From the NCBI GenBank assembly GCA_937877675.1, contig CALEIS010000090.1, positions 1 through 33,597 of the forward strand: a DNA stretch of 33,597 nt, in the 5' to 3' direction. This stretch comes from an uncultured Clostridia bacterium. GTDB taxonomy: Bacteria > Bacillota > Clostridia > Oscillospirales > Acutalibacteraceae. Below the pieces are notes generated by a model that searched no databases, was not told the origin of the DNA, and saw only the letters and a list, made by a program, of their open reading frames with translations. Below are positions 1 through 8,098 of this stretch, one piece after another (the stretch's first letter is position 1; each line of letters starts with the position of its first letter). Both the position numbers and the translations under genes were made by a program.

Positions 1-13
1 TTGTCATACCCAT
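1..13 (-). CDS. Possible start of a divergent gene running off the left edge (perhaps leuC)
   Basis: On the minus strand an ATG at 13-11 opens a frame reading M-G-M-T before the window ends. A good Shine-Dalgarno (GGAGTGATT, complement of 18-26) sits 4-5 bases upstream, and a promoter-like pair lies further upstream. The N-terminus MGMT followed by a catalytic domain is typical of the large subunit of 3-isopropylmalate dehydratase (LeuC) in Clostridia. Four residues cannot establish identity, so the product name is a guess. The presence of a gene start is better supported than its name. Confidence 0.35.
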
Positions 14-61
14 TTTGAATCACTCCTTGGACTTTTTCATTTTTTTAACAATCTTAAGTAA

Positions 62-90
62 ATTTTATAACATTGATATAAAATTGTCAA
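62..90 (-). promoter_or_regulatory. Candidate sigma-A promoter for the leftward gene
   Basis: Read on the minus strand, TTGACA (90-85) is followed after 17 bases by TAAAAT (67-62). This is a perfect -35 with a near-consensus -10. Transcription would start near 55, giving about 40 bases of leader before the ATG at 13. Confidence 0.5.
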
Positions 91-129
91 TATAAATTGT
101 ATATATTAAAATTAAATTTAAACGAAATA

Positions 130-158
130 TTGATATTATTTTTTAGGTATGATACAAT
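130..158 (+). promoter_or_regulatory. Candidate promoter of the tepA-uppP-spoIIIE operon
   Basis: TTGATA (130-135), a 17-base spacer, then TACAAT (153-158) with an upstream TGn (150-152) makes a good extended -10 sigma-A promoter. The same bases also resemble a sigma-E promoter: TGATATT (131-137), 13 bases, then GATACAAT (151-158). Which sigma factor is used cannot be decided from sequence. The start point would be near 165, leaving a leader of about 68 bases that contains the inverted repeat listed separately. Confidence 0.5.
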
Positions 159-176
159 ATTTAGCATATATGACAA

Positions 177-230
177 ATAATCACCACAAATAAGGAAATA
201 ATACACTTATAAAATTTAGTGGGTGATTAT
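177..230 (+). promoter_or_regulatory. Inverted repeat that would pair with the tepA ribosome binding site
   Basis: ATAATCACC (177-185) is exactly complementary to GGTGATTAT (222-230). Pairing continues as CAC (185-187) with GTG (219-221) if one G is bulged. The 3' arm contains the Shine-Dalgarno of tepA (GGGTGAT, 221-227). An RNA starting near 165 would contain both arms, separated by about 31 A/T-rich bases. The complementarity is seen directly; a role in translation control is inference. Confidence 0.45.
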
Positions 231-232
231 TT

Positions 233-925
233 ATGAGTAATATATCAAATATTGATACAAAACAATCAAGTAACGATAATTTGAGTTCAGAAATGCTAGA
301 TAATGGTGGATTTTCAGTTAATAAATGTGGCAAAAACATACATTGTCTAACAATTATTGGACAAATAGAAGGTCATTATTTGCTTCCGCCAACTGATAAA
401 ACAACAAAATATGAGCATGTTATTCCACAATTAATTTCTGTTGAGGAAGACGACGAAATAGATGGCTTATTAGTTATATTGAATACTGTTGGGGGAGATG
501 TAGAGGCTGGTCTAGCTATTGCAGAACTTATATCAGGAATTAATAAGCCGACTGCTTCATTGATTCTTGGTGGCGGTCATTCAATAGGTGTACCATTAGC
601 AGTTTCAACCAAGCGTTCATTTATAGTACCAAGTGCTACAATGACAATTCACCCAGTAAGAACCAATGGCTTAGTTCTTGGTGTTCCACAGACACTGTCA
701 AATCTAATCAAGATGCAGGAAAGAATTGTAAATTTTGTATGTAATAATTCTAAAATATCCGCTGAACGACTTAGAGAACTTATGTTATCAACTGGTGAAT
801 TAGTTATGGATATAGGTACTATTTTAGATGGTAATACTGCTGTAAATGAAGGCTTAATTGATTGTATAGGTAATTTAAATGACGCAATGTCATATTTATA
901 TGATGAAATTAATAAACGGAGTTGA
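233..925 (+). CDS. tepA: TepA-type ClpP-fold serine protease
   Basis: A 230-residue protein of the ClpP/crotonase-fold protease superfamily, TepA (YmfB) branch. The first 40 residues are polar and variable. A ClpP-like core follows, with a nucleophile-type segment GGGHSIGV near residues 122-129 and a histidine in MTIHPV near 146-151, matching the Ser-His order of the ClpP active site. There is no signal peptide, so it is probably cytosolic. Bacillus TepA has been linked to protein translocation and spore protein turnover, but its substrates are not well defined. Position just upstream of spoIIIE/ftsK matches the ymfB-spoIIIE order of Bacillus. The ATG at 233 follows GGGTGATT. It is followed after 4 bases by uppP. 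It could also be named simply a ClpP-family protease. Confidence 0.8.
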   Translation: MSNISNIDTKQSSNDNLSSEMLDNGGFSVNKCGKNIHCLTIIGQIEGHYLLPPTDKTTKYEHVIPQLISVEEDDEIDGLLVILNTVGGDVEAGLAIAELISGINKPTASLILGGGHSIGVPLAVSTKRSFIVPSATMTIHPVRTNGLVLGVPQTLSNLIKMQERIVNFVCNNSKISAERLRELMLSTGELVMDIGTILDGNTAVNEGLIDCIGNLNDAMSYLYDEINKRS

Positions 926-929
926 TATT

Positions 930-1790
930 ATGTCAGTTTTAAAAGCAATTATTTTGGGTATAGTTCAAGGAATTACTGAATTTTTACCAATTTCAAGTAG
1001 TGGTCATCTTTCATTATTTCAACATTTTTTAGGTGTTGGTGGTGAAGGTTCATTATTGTTTTCTGTTTTGCTGCATTTAGGAACCTTGATTGCTGTATTC
1101 GTTGTTTTTCATAAAACAATTTTTGAACTGATTGTAGAATTTTTTAATTTAATAAAAGATATATTCACTGGCAATTTTAAGTTTAAAAAACTTAAAGGTA
1201 AAAAGAAAATGCTTGTAATGTTTGTTTTCTCATGTATTCCACTTCTTTTGTTATTAATACCTGTGGGAAATGATATGAAACTAATGGATTGGCTTAGTGG
1301 TTTTTCAGAAGATGATAGCATATTGCTCGAAGGTTTTTGTTTTCTTTTTACAGGCTGCTTATTGCTTACATCTACATATATTTCAAAGAAGAGAGTTTTA
1401 ACTAAAGAAGTTAACACAGTTGATTCATTTGCGGTAGGATTAGCGCAAGTTTTTGCAGCAGGTTTCCCAGGAATATCACGTTCAGGTTCAACTATTTCAA
1501 CTGGTATGATTTGTGGTGTATCAAAAGATTATATGGTTGAATATTCATTTATTTTAGGAATTCCTGCAATTTTAGTAGCAAATGCAGTTGAACTTAAAGA
1601 TGCTATCGATACAGGTGCAAAACTTGAACTTTTACCAACAATTATTGGTGTTATAGTTGCTGCAGTTGTTGGCGTTGCATGTATTAAGTTGTTACAATGG
1701 ATTTTAAAGAAGGATATGTGGAAATATTTTGGTTTTTATTGTTTTGTAGTTGGTGTTATATCAATTGCGTGTAGCATTTTAGGATTATAA
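930..1790 (+). CDS. uppP: Undecaprenyl-diphosphatase (UppP/BacA)
   Basis: A 286-residue polytopic membrane enzyme that dephosphorylates undecaprenyl diphosphate, recycling the lipid carrier for peptidoglycan and other wall polymers; excess gives bacitracin resistance. The two hallmark motifs are present: QGITEFLPISSSGHL near residues 10-24, and GFPGISRSGSTI near 180-190 with the catalytic-region Arg and Ser. Several hydrophobic helices are visible, with a Lys-rich loop around residues 80-95. I start at the ATG at 930, preceded by AACGGAG, rather than the in-frame ATG at 879 inside tepA. The 879 start adds 17 unconserved residues and lacks a ribosome site. Genes ispA and dxs, which supply the same lipid, lie elsewhere in this window. 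Confidence 0.93.
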   Translation: MSVLKAIILGIVQGITEFLPISSSGHLSLFQHFLGVGGEGSLLFSVLLHLGTLIAVFVVFHKTIFELIVEFFNLIKDIFTGNFKFKKLKGKKKMLVMFVFSCIPLLLLLIPVGNDMKLMDWLSGFSEDDSILLEGFCFLFTGCLLLTSTYISKKRVLTKEVNTVDSFAVGLAQVFAAGFPGISRSGSTISTGMICGVSKDYMVEYSFILGIPAILVANAVELKDAIDTGAKLELLPTIIGVIVAAVVGVACIKLLQWILKKDMWKYFGFYCFVVGVISIACSILGL

Positions 1791-1805
1791 TTTGGAGATG
1801 TTTTA

Positions 1806-4283
1806 ATGGCTCAGACAAAAAAGAAAAAGAAGAGTACCCCAAAAAACAAAAAAACAAATAATAAATCAACAAATTCGTTGTTAAAAAATCGACAATTTAC
1901 AGCGATTGTGCTTTTTACAATTGGTGTTTTGTTTTTTTGCATTGCATTAATTCATGCTGAAGGTTTATGGGGCGGCTTAAGAGAATTTGCATTTGGTATC
2001 TTTGGATTTAATGCATTTATTTTTCCATTATTCCTGTTAGTCATTTCTGCATTGATTGCAGTTGATAAAACGAATAAGAAAATTAATACAAAGATAATAG
2101 AAGCAGTTCTTTTGCTTACAATGTTAAGTATTATTTTACATATAATTCAATGTAGTAATGACCAATCATATTTTGATTCAATTAAAGATGCATATAACAA
2201 TTACAAAATTGATGGTAATATGCTTGGTGGCGGTGTTTGGGGCGCTTTAATCGGTAGCTTATTACTAGTTATTACCGGTGGTAGCAAGGTTGCTGCGCTT
2301 GTTATTGCATTTCTTTTATTATTTGTAATTGTTCTTATTCTTTTGAATATCACATTAGGAAATATTATTAGAAGTTTTTCAAAACCAGCAAAAAAAATTG
2401 GTGAGTACACCAGTGATAAAATCTCTGAATATGGTGAAAAAATTGAACAGAGAAGTGCTGAGAGAGAAAAGAGAAAGAAGGAATTTAATCCTGATGTGGA
2501 TTTAGGTCCTGACCCAATCAAACTCAACAATTCATTAGATTTTGAAGTTGATGAATTACCTTCAATTTCTACTTTAAAATCACTTGAAAAAAATGATGAT
2601 GAAAAAGAAAAAATTGATAATGTCATAAATCTTGATGACATTATCAAGAAAAATTCTAATAATACAAATAAAGAAGTTAAACCATTAGAAGAACCAAAAG
2701 TTGAAGAAAATAATGAAGACGATTCAATTGAAGAAGATTTTGAAGAAGAAGTTCAAGAAGTAAAACCTTATGTTTTACCATCACTTGACTGTTTGAATTT
2801 GCCTAAAAATGATAATTCAGCAGGATTTGAAAATGAACTCAAACAAAATGCTAATAAGCTTGTTGAAACACTTAAGAGCTTTGGTGTTGAAACTAGGATT
2901 GTCGATATTGCTCGTGGACCATCTGTTACAAGGTATGAAATTCAACCTGCTGCAGGTGTAAAAATCAGTAAGATTACCAACCTTTCTGATGATATTGCGT
3001 TAAATCTTGCTGCATCTGGCGTTCGTATAGAGGCTCCTATTCCGAATAAAGCTGCGGTTGGTATAGAGATTCCAAATAAAAACCGTCAGTCAGTAACACT
3101 TCGTGAAGTTATTGATACTACTGCATACAAGAATGCAAAATCTAAATTAACTGTTGCATTAGGTAAAGATATTACTGGCGAATTTGTGTATTCTGACCTT
3201 GTAAAAATGCCACATTTGCTTATAGCAGGTACAACTGGTTCAGGTAAATCTGTTTGTCTTAATTCAATGATTGTAAGCATTCTTTATAATGCTACACCTG
3301 ACGAAGTAAAACTATTGATGATTGACCCTAAACAAGTTGAATTTACAATTTACAATGGCATTCCACATTTGTTGGTTCCTGTTGTTTCTGACCCAAGAAA
3401 GGCATCTGGTGCTCTTGGATGGGCAGTTACAGAAATGCTTACTCGTTATAAAACATTCTCTGAAAATGCTGTCCGTGATATTTCCGGTTATAATAGTATC
3501 TGTGAAAGTCAAGGCAAAAAGAAAATGCCACAAATTGTTATCTTCATCGATGAGTTGTCCGACCTTATGATGGCTGCTCCTAACGAGGTAGAAGATTCAA
3601 TTTGTCGTCTTGCGCAAATGGCTCGTGCAGCCGGTATGCACCTTGTAATTGCTACACAGAGACCTTCTGTTGATGTTATTACAGGTATTATTAAAGCTAA
3701 TATTCCAAGCCGTATTTCTCTTTCTGTTTCATCACAGGTCGATTCAAGAACAATTATCGATTCTGTGGGTGCAGAAAAATTGCTTGGTAATGGTGACATG
3801 CTTTATTATCCTGTTGGTATTCCAAAACCAATTCGTGTACAAGGTTGCTATCTTTCAGATAAAGAAGTTGAAAATGTTGTAACATTTATTAAGAATCAAG
3901 AACAATCAGTTTATGACGACGATGTAATGAAGGAAATTGACCGTCATGCTGCAAATTCTGGTTCTAAAAAGAAGGATACTTCTTCATCAACTGATGAGGA
4001 TAACGGACCAGCAGATGAGATGTTGCCAAAAGCTATTGAAGCAGTAGTTGAAGCACAATCTGCATCAACAACACTTCTCCAAAGAAAACTTAAACTAGGT
4101 TATGCTCGTGCTGCAAGAATTATTGATGAACTTGAGACACGTGGTATTATTGGACCTTATGAAGGTGCTAAACCACGTAAAGTTCTTATTTCAAAACAAC
4201 AGTGGTATGAAATGAATGCATTGGCACAGAGCGGAAATGATAAACCATATGGTGAAAATGAAGAGGTTAGTAGTGAAGAATAA
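1806..4283 (+). CDS. spoIIIE: DNA translocase SpoIIIE/FtsK
   Basis: An 825-residue septal DNA pump. A Lys-rich N-terminus (about 1-28) precedes four membrane segments (about 30-185). An acidic linker follows (about 200-325), then the RecA-like motor with Walker A GTTGSGKS at 475-482 and Walker B ending IFIDE near 579-583. The C-terminal winged-helix gamma domain (about 735-805, including GYARAARIIDELE) reads chromosome orientation sequences. It moves DNA through the closing division or sporulation septum. It is the only such translocase in the window, and the spoIIIA and cwlD genes nearby support a sporulation role. SpoIIIE and FtsK cannot be told apart reliably by sequence alone, so the symbol follows the tepA context. 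It overlaps the next gene by 11 bases if that gene starts at 4273. Confidence 0.93.
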   Translation: MAQTKKKKKSTPKNKKTNNKSTNSLLKNRQFTAIVLFTIGVLFFCIALIHAEGLWGGLREFAFGIFGFNAFIFPLFLLVISALIAVDKTNKKINTKIIEAVLLLTMLSIILHIIQCSNDQSYFDSIKDAYNNYKIDGNMLGGGVWGALIGSLLLVITGGSKVAALVIAFLLLFVIVLILLNITLGNIIRSFSKPAKKIGEYTSDKISEYGEKIEQRSAEREKRKKEFNPDVDLGPDPIKLNNSLDFEVDELPSISTLKSLEKNDDEKEKIDNVINLDDIIKKNSNNTNKEVKPLEEPKVEENNEDDSIEEDFEEEVQEVKPYVLPSLDCLNLPKNDNSAGFENELKQNANKLVETLKSFGVETRIVDIARGPSVTRYEIQPAAGVKISKITNLSDDIALNLAASGVRIEAPIPNKAAVGIEIPNKNRQSVTLREVIDTTAYKNAKSKLTVALGKDITGEFVYSDLVKMPHLLIAGTTGSGKSVCLNSMIVSILYNATPDEVKLLMIDPKQVEFTIYNGIPHLLVPVVSDPRKASGALGWAVTEMLTRYKTFSENAVRDISGYNSICESQGKKKMPQIVIFIDELSDLMMAAPNEVEDSICRLAQMARAAGMHLVIATQRPSVDVITGIIKANIPSRISLSVSSQVDSRTIIDSVGAEKLLGNGDMLYYPVGIPKPIRVQGCYLSDKEVENVVTFIKNQEQSVYDDDVMKEIDRHAANSGSKKKDTSSSTDEDNGPADEMLPKAIEAVVEAQSASTTLLQRKLKLGYARAARIIDELETRGIIGPYEGAKPRKVLISKQQWYEMNALAQSGNDKPYGENEEVSSEE

Positions 4284-6153
4284 GTCTTTTTTACCTATTT
4301 CAAAAAATGATATGATTTCCCGCGGCTGGGATGAAGTTGATTTTGTATATGTATCAGGTGATGCATACGTCGACCATCCCAGCTTCGGCGTGTCTATAAT
4401 AACAAGAGTTCTTGAAAATGCAGGTTATAAGGTGGGAATTATTTCACAACCTGATTGGAAGAAAGATGAATCGTTTAAGGTGTTTGGCAAACCTAGACTT
4501 GGATTTTTTGTTTCATCCGGAAACATCGATTCAATGGTTGCACATTATACTGTTGCAAAGAAAAAAAGAAGTTCAGATGCTTATTCACCTGGTGGAAAAA
4601 TGGGGTTAAGACCGGACAGAGCTGTTATTGTGTATTGCCAGAAAATTCGTGAAATTTATGGTGATATTCCAGTTGTAATCGGTGGTCTAGAAGCCTCTTT
4701 GCGTCGATTTGCTCATTATGATTATTGGGATGATAAAATTCGTCCATCCATTTTGTTTGATTCAGGTGCAGATTTGATTTCTTTTGGCATGGGAGAGAAA
4801 CAGACTGTAGAAATAGCAAACAGGTTAAATAATGGTGAAAACATTAAATCATTGACTGATATTAAAGGAACTTGTTACGCTGTGCCAGTTACTGAAACAC
4901 CATATAGAGGTGTTGAATGTCCTTCATATGAAAATGTGCTTAGCTCAAAGAAAGAATATGCTATCTCTTGTCGTATTCAACAAGATGAACAAGACCACAT
5001 TCGTGGAAAAGTTATTAAGCAACGTCATGGCAAAATGATGCTTGTTCAAAATGAACCTATGGAGCCATTGACAACTGATGAACTTGACAAGGTATATTCT
5101 CTTCCGTATATGCGTACATATCATCCAATGTATGAAAATGATGGGGGAGTACCAGGTATTCTTGAAGTCGAATTTTCTATTACACATAATCGTGGTTGTT
5201 TTGGTGCTTGTAATTTCTGTTCAATTGCTTTCCATCAAGGTCGATATGTAACATGCAGAAGTAAGGAATCCATAATTAATGAAGCTAAACTTTTAACAGA
5301 ATTAAATGGTTTTAAAGGATATATTCATGATATTGGTGGTCCTACCGCTAACTTTAGAAGAACTTCTTGCGATGTTCAGTTGAAAAATGGATTATGTAAG
5401 GGTAAAAAATGTCTTGCACCCAATCCTTGTCCAGCATTAATATCAACACACGAAGAGTATCTTGATATACTTCGTGAAATTCGAAACATGCCAAAAGTGA
5501 AAAAAGTCTTTATTCGTTCAGGCATTCGATATGACTATATGCTTTGTGATAAAAATGATACCTTTTTTAAAGAATTAGTTAAACATCATGTTAGTGGTCA
5601 ATTAAAAGTGGCGCCTGAACATTGCTCATCAGCTGTTCTTGATAAGATGGGAAAACCTCATATCAAAGCATATAAAGAATTTTCTAAAAAGTATTTTAAT
5701 TATACTAAATCGATTGGTAAAGAACAGTATCTCGTTCCGTATCTAATGTCATCACATCCTGGTGCAACCTTGAAGGATGCGGTTGAACTTGCTGAATTTA
5801 TCCGAGATGAGAAACTTCATCCAGAACAAGTTCAAGATTATTACCCTACACCTGGAACGATTTCAACAGCGATGTATTATTCTGAACTTGACCCTTATAC
5901 AATGGAAAAGATTTATGTTGCAAAAACACCGCATGATAAAGCGTTACAACGTGCTTTAATGCAATATTTCAATCCTAAAAATTATGATTTAGTTTATGAG
6001 GCGCTGAAAAAAGCTGGTAGAAGTGACTTGATTGGAACAAATGCAAAATGTCTAATTAAGCCAAAACAGAATGATAAATTAAGCGTTAACAGGGCAAAAG
6101 GATATGACAGAAAAGGAAATACAAATATACACAAGCGGAAAAGAAAATCCTAA
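4273..6153 (+). CDS. YgiQ-family radical SAM protein
   Basis: A 626-residue protein of the YgiQ family (N-terminal YgiQ domain, radical SAM core, C-terminal DUF3362-like region). The radical SAM cluster motif C-x3-C-x2-C is at Cys309, Cys313 and Cys316 (GCFGACNFCS). A second Cys-rich patch (CKGKKCLAPNPC) follows near residue 375, as expected for the family. The N-terminus FLPISKNDMISRGWDEVDF matches the usual family start. I therefore choose the GTG at 4273, preceded by AAGAGG, over the upstream TTG or ATG codons inside spoIIIE, which would add unconserved residues. Start choice is moderately sure. The biochemical reaction of YgiQ proteins is not established to my knowledge. It is co-transcribed with its neighbours; I see no functional link beyond operon membership. 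Confidence 0.88.
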   Translation: MKNKSFLPISKNDMISRGWDEVDFVYVSGDAYVDHPSFGVSIITRVLENAGYKVGIISQPDWKKDESFKVFGKPRLGFFVSSGNIDSMVAHYTVAKKKRSSDAYSPGGKMGLRPDRAVIVYCQKIREIYGDIPVVIGGLEASLRRFAHYDYWDDKIRPSILFDSGADLISFGMGEKQTVEIANRLNNGENIKSLTDIKGTCYAVPVTETPYRGVECPSYENVLSSKKEYAISCRIQQDEQDHIRGKVIKQRHGKMMLVQNEPMEPLTTDELDKVYSLPYMRTYHPMYENDGGVPGILEVEFSITHNRGCFGACNFCSIAFHQGRYVTCRSKESIINEAKLLTELNGFKGYIHDIGGPTANFRRTSCDVQLKNGLCKGKKCLAPNPCPALISTHEEYLDILREIRNMPKVKKVFIRSGIRYDYMLCDKNDTFFKELVKHHVSGQLKVAPEHCSSAVLDKMGKPHIKAYKEFSKKYFNYTKSIGKEQYLVPYLMSSHPGATLKDAVELAEFIRDEKLHPEQVQDYYPTPGTISTAMYYSELDPYTMEKIYVAKTPHDKALQRALMQYFNPKNYDLVYEALKKAGRSDLIGTNAKCLIKPKQNDKLSVNRAKGYDRKGNTNIHKRKRKS

Positions 6154-7144
6154 TGCATATGTATTTCGTAGAAGAATTTTTTACAATTTAAAAAAAGCTA
6201 TAAAAAAGTTACATATACGAAAGAAATATATTGTTTACTTTTTTATAGTAGGTTTTTTATCATGTATTATAGGAGCTCTTCTTTTCTTTAAGATATTTAC
6301 AATTGGAGAGTTATATAGTGCTCTTGCTGGCTCTGGAGGAATTGAAAGAAAAGATTCAAATTTTACAATCTATTACCTCGATGTTGGTCAAGGTGACTGT
6401 TCAATTATAATTTGTGATGATGTTGTCATGATGATTGATACAGCAACAGTTAACCATGAAAGTGAAATAGACAATGCTTTATTAGCTTTGGATATCGATG
6501 AGATTGATTATTTGTTGATAACTCACCAACATGATGACCATATGGGAAATGCTGAATCAATCCTTGAAAAATATTCTGTAAAGAATATTATAATGCCAGC
6601 AATAGGTGAAGGTTATGATGTTGATTCATATTTTTATGAGAATCTTTTAAAATCAATTGCTAAAAATGGTGTTAATCCTATTTCTGCTTCAAGTTGTAAC
6701 TCATTTAAATTAGGGTCAGCAGACGTTGATATTTTAAGTCCCAATAAACATTATGATGATTTAAATGATATGTCAATTGTTCTGAAAATTACATATGGTG
6801 ATACATCATTTTTATTTCAAGGTGATGCTAGCAAGAAGGTTGAGAAACAATTAATCAACGATGGTGTTGATGTTTCTGCAGATATATTAAAGGTGGGACA
6901 TCATGGTAGTAATGTTTCAACAACTGAAACATATTTATCTTACGTAAATCCGTCGGCATGCATTATTTCTTATGGTGCAGGTAACAACTTTCATCACCCT
7001 AATCATAATGTTATCGATAGGTTAGAGGATAAGAATATTGATATCTTTTTAACGTTATATCACGGTAATATTACCGTTGTCAGCGATGGTAATACAATAA
7101 CTATTTATCCTCAAAAAAATCAAGAAACAAAAATATATAAATAA
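6104..7144 (+). CDS. Membrane-anchored ComEC-like metallo-beta-lactamase-fold hydrolase
   Basis: A 346-residue protein. Residues 1-40 are basic. One strong membrane helix lies at about 43-65. The remainder is a metallo-beta-lactamase domain, with YLDVGQGDCS near 90-99, the metal motif THQHDDH (His141, His143, Asp145, His146) and later FQGDAS and VGHHGS ligand segments. This resembles the extracellular C-terminal domain of the competence protein ComEC/Rec2, but without the ComEC channel. It is therefore a stand-alone, probably outward-facing nuclease or phosphodiesterase candidate; the substrate is unknown. The length suits this subfamily, so I do not regard it as a truncated ComEC. It overlaps the YgiQ gene by 50 bases; the ATG at 6104 has AGGG and AAAAGG upstream. 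No terminator is visible after it, so reading into rpsB is likely. Confidence 0.75.
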   Translation: MTEKEIQIYTSGKENPNAYVFRRRIFYNLKKAIKKLHIRKKYIVYFFIVGFLSCIIGALLFFKIFTIGELYSALAGSGGIERKDSNFTIYYLDVGQGDCSIIICDDVVMMIDTATVNHESEIDNALLALDIDEIDYLLITHQHDDHMGNAESILEKYSVKNIIMPAIGEGYDVDSYFYENLLKSIAKNGVNPISASSCNSFKLGSADVDILSPNKHYDDLNDMSIVLKITYGDTSFLFQGDASKKVEKQLINDGVDVSADILKVGHHGSNVSTTETYLSYVNPSACIISYGAGNNFHHPNHNVIDRLEDKNIDIFLTLYHGNITVVSDGNTITIYPQKNQETKIYK

Positions 7145-7158
7145 AATGAAAAAAATAC

Positions 7159-7187
7159 TTGCAATAATGATATTGTTGTGATATAAT
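7159..7187 (+). promoter_or_regulatory. Sigma-A promoter of rpsB-tsf
   Basis: TTGCAA (7159-7164), a 17-base spacer and a perfect TATAAT (7182-7187). It begins 14 bases after the stop of the preceding gene. The start point would be near 7194, giving a leader of about 98 bases before the rpsB ATG. Confidence 0.75.
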
Positions 7188-7193
7188 TTTTCA

Positions 7194-7282
7194 GCAATTC
7201 GCATGTGCGGAGATTTTGACGGAATTGCATTATATTTATGTCCCGCCAAAAGTTGACCCGTACAGAGGATAAAATAAGGAGG
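7194..7282 (+). promoter_or_regulatory. Structured 5' leader of rpsB
   Basis: The leader contains a perfect 7-bp stem, GCAATTC (7194-7200) with GAATTGC (7222-7228). The loop holds a G-rich patch, GCGG (7207-7210), that is complementary to CCGC (7243-7246) downstream, so a hairpin with a pseudoknot is possible. The AAGGAGG ribosome site lies at 7276-7282. In Proteobacteria rpsB-tsf is autoregulated by S2 through a structured leader. I am not sure of an established equivalent in Clostridia, so an S2-binding role is inference. Confidence 0.4.
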
Positions 7283-7291
7283 AAAAAAATC

Positions 7292-8026
7292 ATGTCAGTA
7301 GTATCTATGAAACAGTTACTCGAGGCAGGTGTTCACTTTGGACACCAGACAAGAAGATGGAACCCAAAAATGGCTGAATACATCTTCACTGAAAGAAATG
7401 GTATTTATATCATTGACCTTCAGAAAACAGTAAAAAAACTTGAAGAGGCTTACAAAGTAATCAAAGAAGTTGCTGAAAACGGCGGCGAAGTTCTTTTTGT
7501 AGGCACAAAGAAACAGGCTCAGAGCTCAGTTAAGGAAGAAGCAATGCGTTGCGGTATGCCTTTCGTTAATGCTCGTTGGCTTGGTGGTATGCTTACAAAC
7601 TTCTCAACAATTAAGCAGAGAATTAAGAGACTTGCTCAGCTTAAAGCTATGAAAGAAGATGGCACATTTGACCTTCTTCCTAAAAAAGAAGTTGCTAAGT
7701 ATGAACTTGAAATCGAAAAACTCGAAAAATACATTGGTGGTATCACAGAAATGAAGAAGCAGCCAGCTGCTATGTTCATTGTTGACCCAAGAAAAGAAAA
7801 GATTGCTGTTGCAGAAGCTAAGAAACTTGGTATTCCTGTAATCGCTATCGTTGACACAAACTGTGACCCAGATGATGTTGACTATGTTATCCCTGGTAAC
7901 GACGATGCTATCCGTGCAGTAAAACTTATTGCAGGTGCTATGGCTGATGCTATTATCGAAGGCAGACAGGGCGAACAGATGGAAGTTGCTACTGAAGAAG
8001 CAGTAGCAGAAGAAGTTGCTGAGTAA
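7292..8026 (+). CDS. rpsB: 30S ribosomal protein S2
   Basis: A 244-residue small-subunit ribosomal protein S2. Its N-terminus, MKQLLEAGVHFGHQTRRWNP, is diagnostic. The family segment FVGTKKQAQ and the block VDPRKEKIAVAEAKKLGIPV are present, and the C-terminal tail is acidic. S2 binds at the neck of the 30S subunit late in assembly and is required for mRNA binding. The ATG at 7292 has a perfect AAGGAGG 9 bases upstream; the in-frame ATG at 7238 would add 18 unconserved residues. Codon use (CTT for Leu, many GTT, GGT, ATC and AAC codons) is much more biased and less A/T-rich than its neighbours, as expected for a highly expressed gene. It is followed by tsf, the standard arrangement. Confidence 0.98.
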   Translation: MSVVSMKQLLEAGVHFGHQTRRWNPKMAEYIFTERNGIYIIDLQKTVKKLEEAYKVIKEVAENGGEVLFVGTKKQAQSSVKEEAMRCGMPFVNARWLGGMLTNFSTIKQRIKRLAQLKAMKEDGTFDLLPKKEVAKYELEIEKLEKYIGGITEMKKQPAAMFIVDPRKEKIAVAEAKKLGIPVIAIVDTNCDPDDVDYVIPGNDDAIRAVKLIAGAMADAIIEGRQGEQMEVATEEAVAEEVAE

Positions 8027-8040
8027 TTATTGATTTATAT

Positions 8041-8070
8041 AGCCCGTGGCATATCAGTTACGGGCTGTTT
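8041..8070 (+). terminator. Hairpin with short U run between rpsB and tsf (attenuator-like)
   Basis: AGCCCGT (8041-8047) pairs perfectly with ACGGGCT (8060-8066) around a 12-base loop, followed by GTTTT. It lies 15 bases after the rpsB stop and about 20 bases before the tsf ribosome site (GGAGG, 8086-8090). It looks like a weak intrinsic terminator that could lower tsf relative to rpsB, or it may be a processing or stability hairpin. Confidence 0.55.
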
Positions 8071-8098
8071 TCAAATTAAAAATATGGAGGAAAATAAA

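Noticed and set aside
6104..7144. Truncated ComEC pseudogene
   Set aside because: The gene has its own start, one membrane anchor and intact metal ligands, and its length fits stand-alone relatives.
8030..8098. N-terminal extension of EF-Ts
   Set aside because: The extension is encoded by the intergenic hairpin, and the perfect GGAGG at 8086-8090 points to the ATG at 8099.
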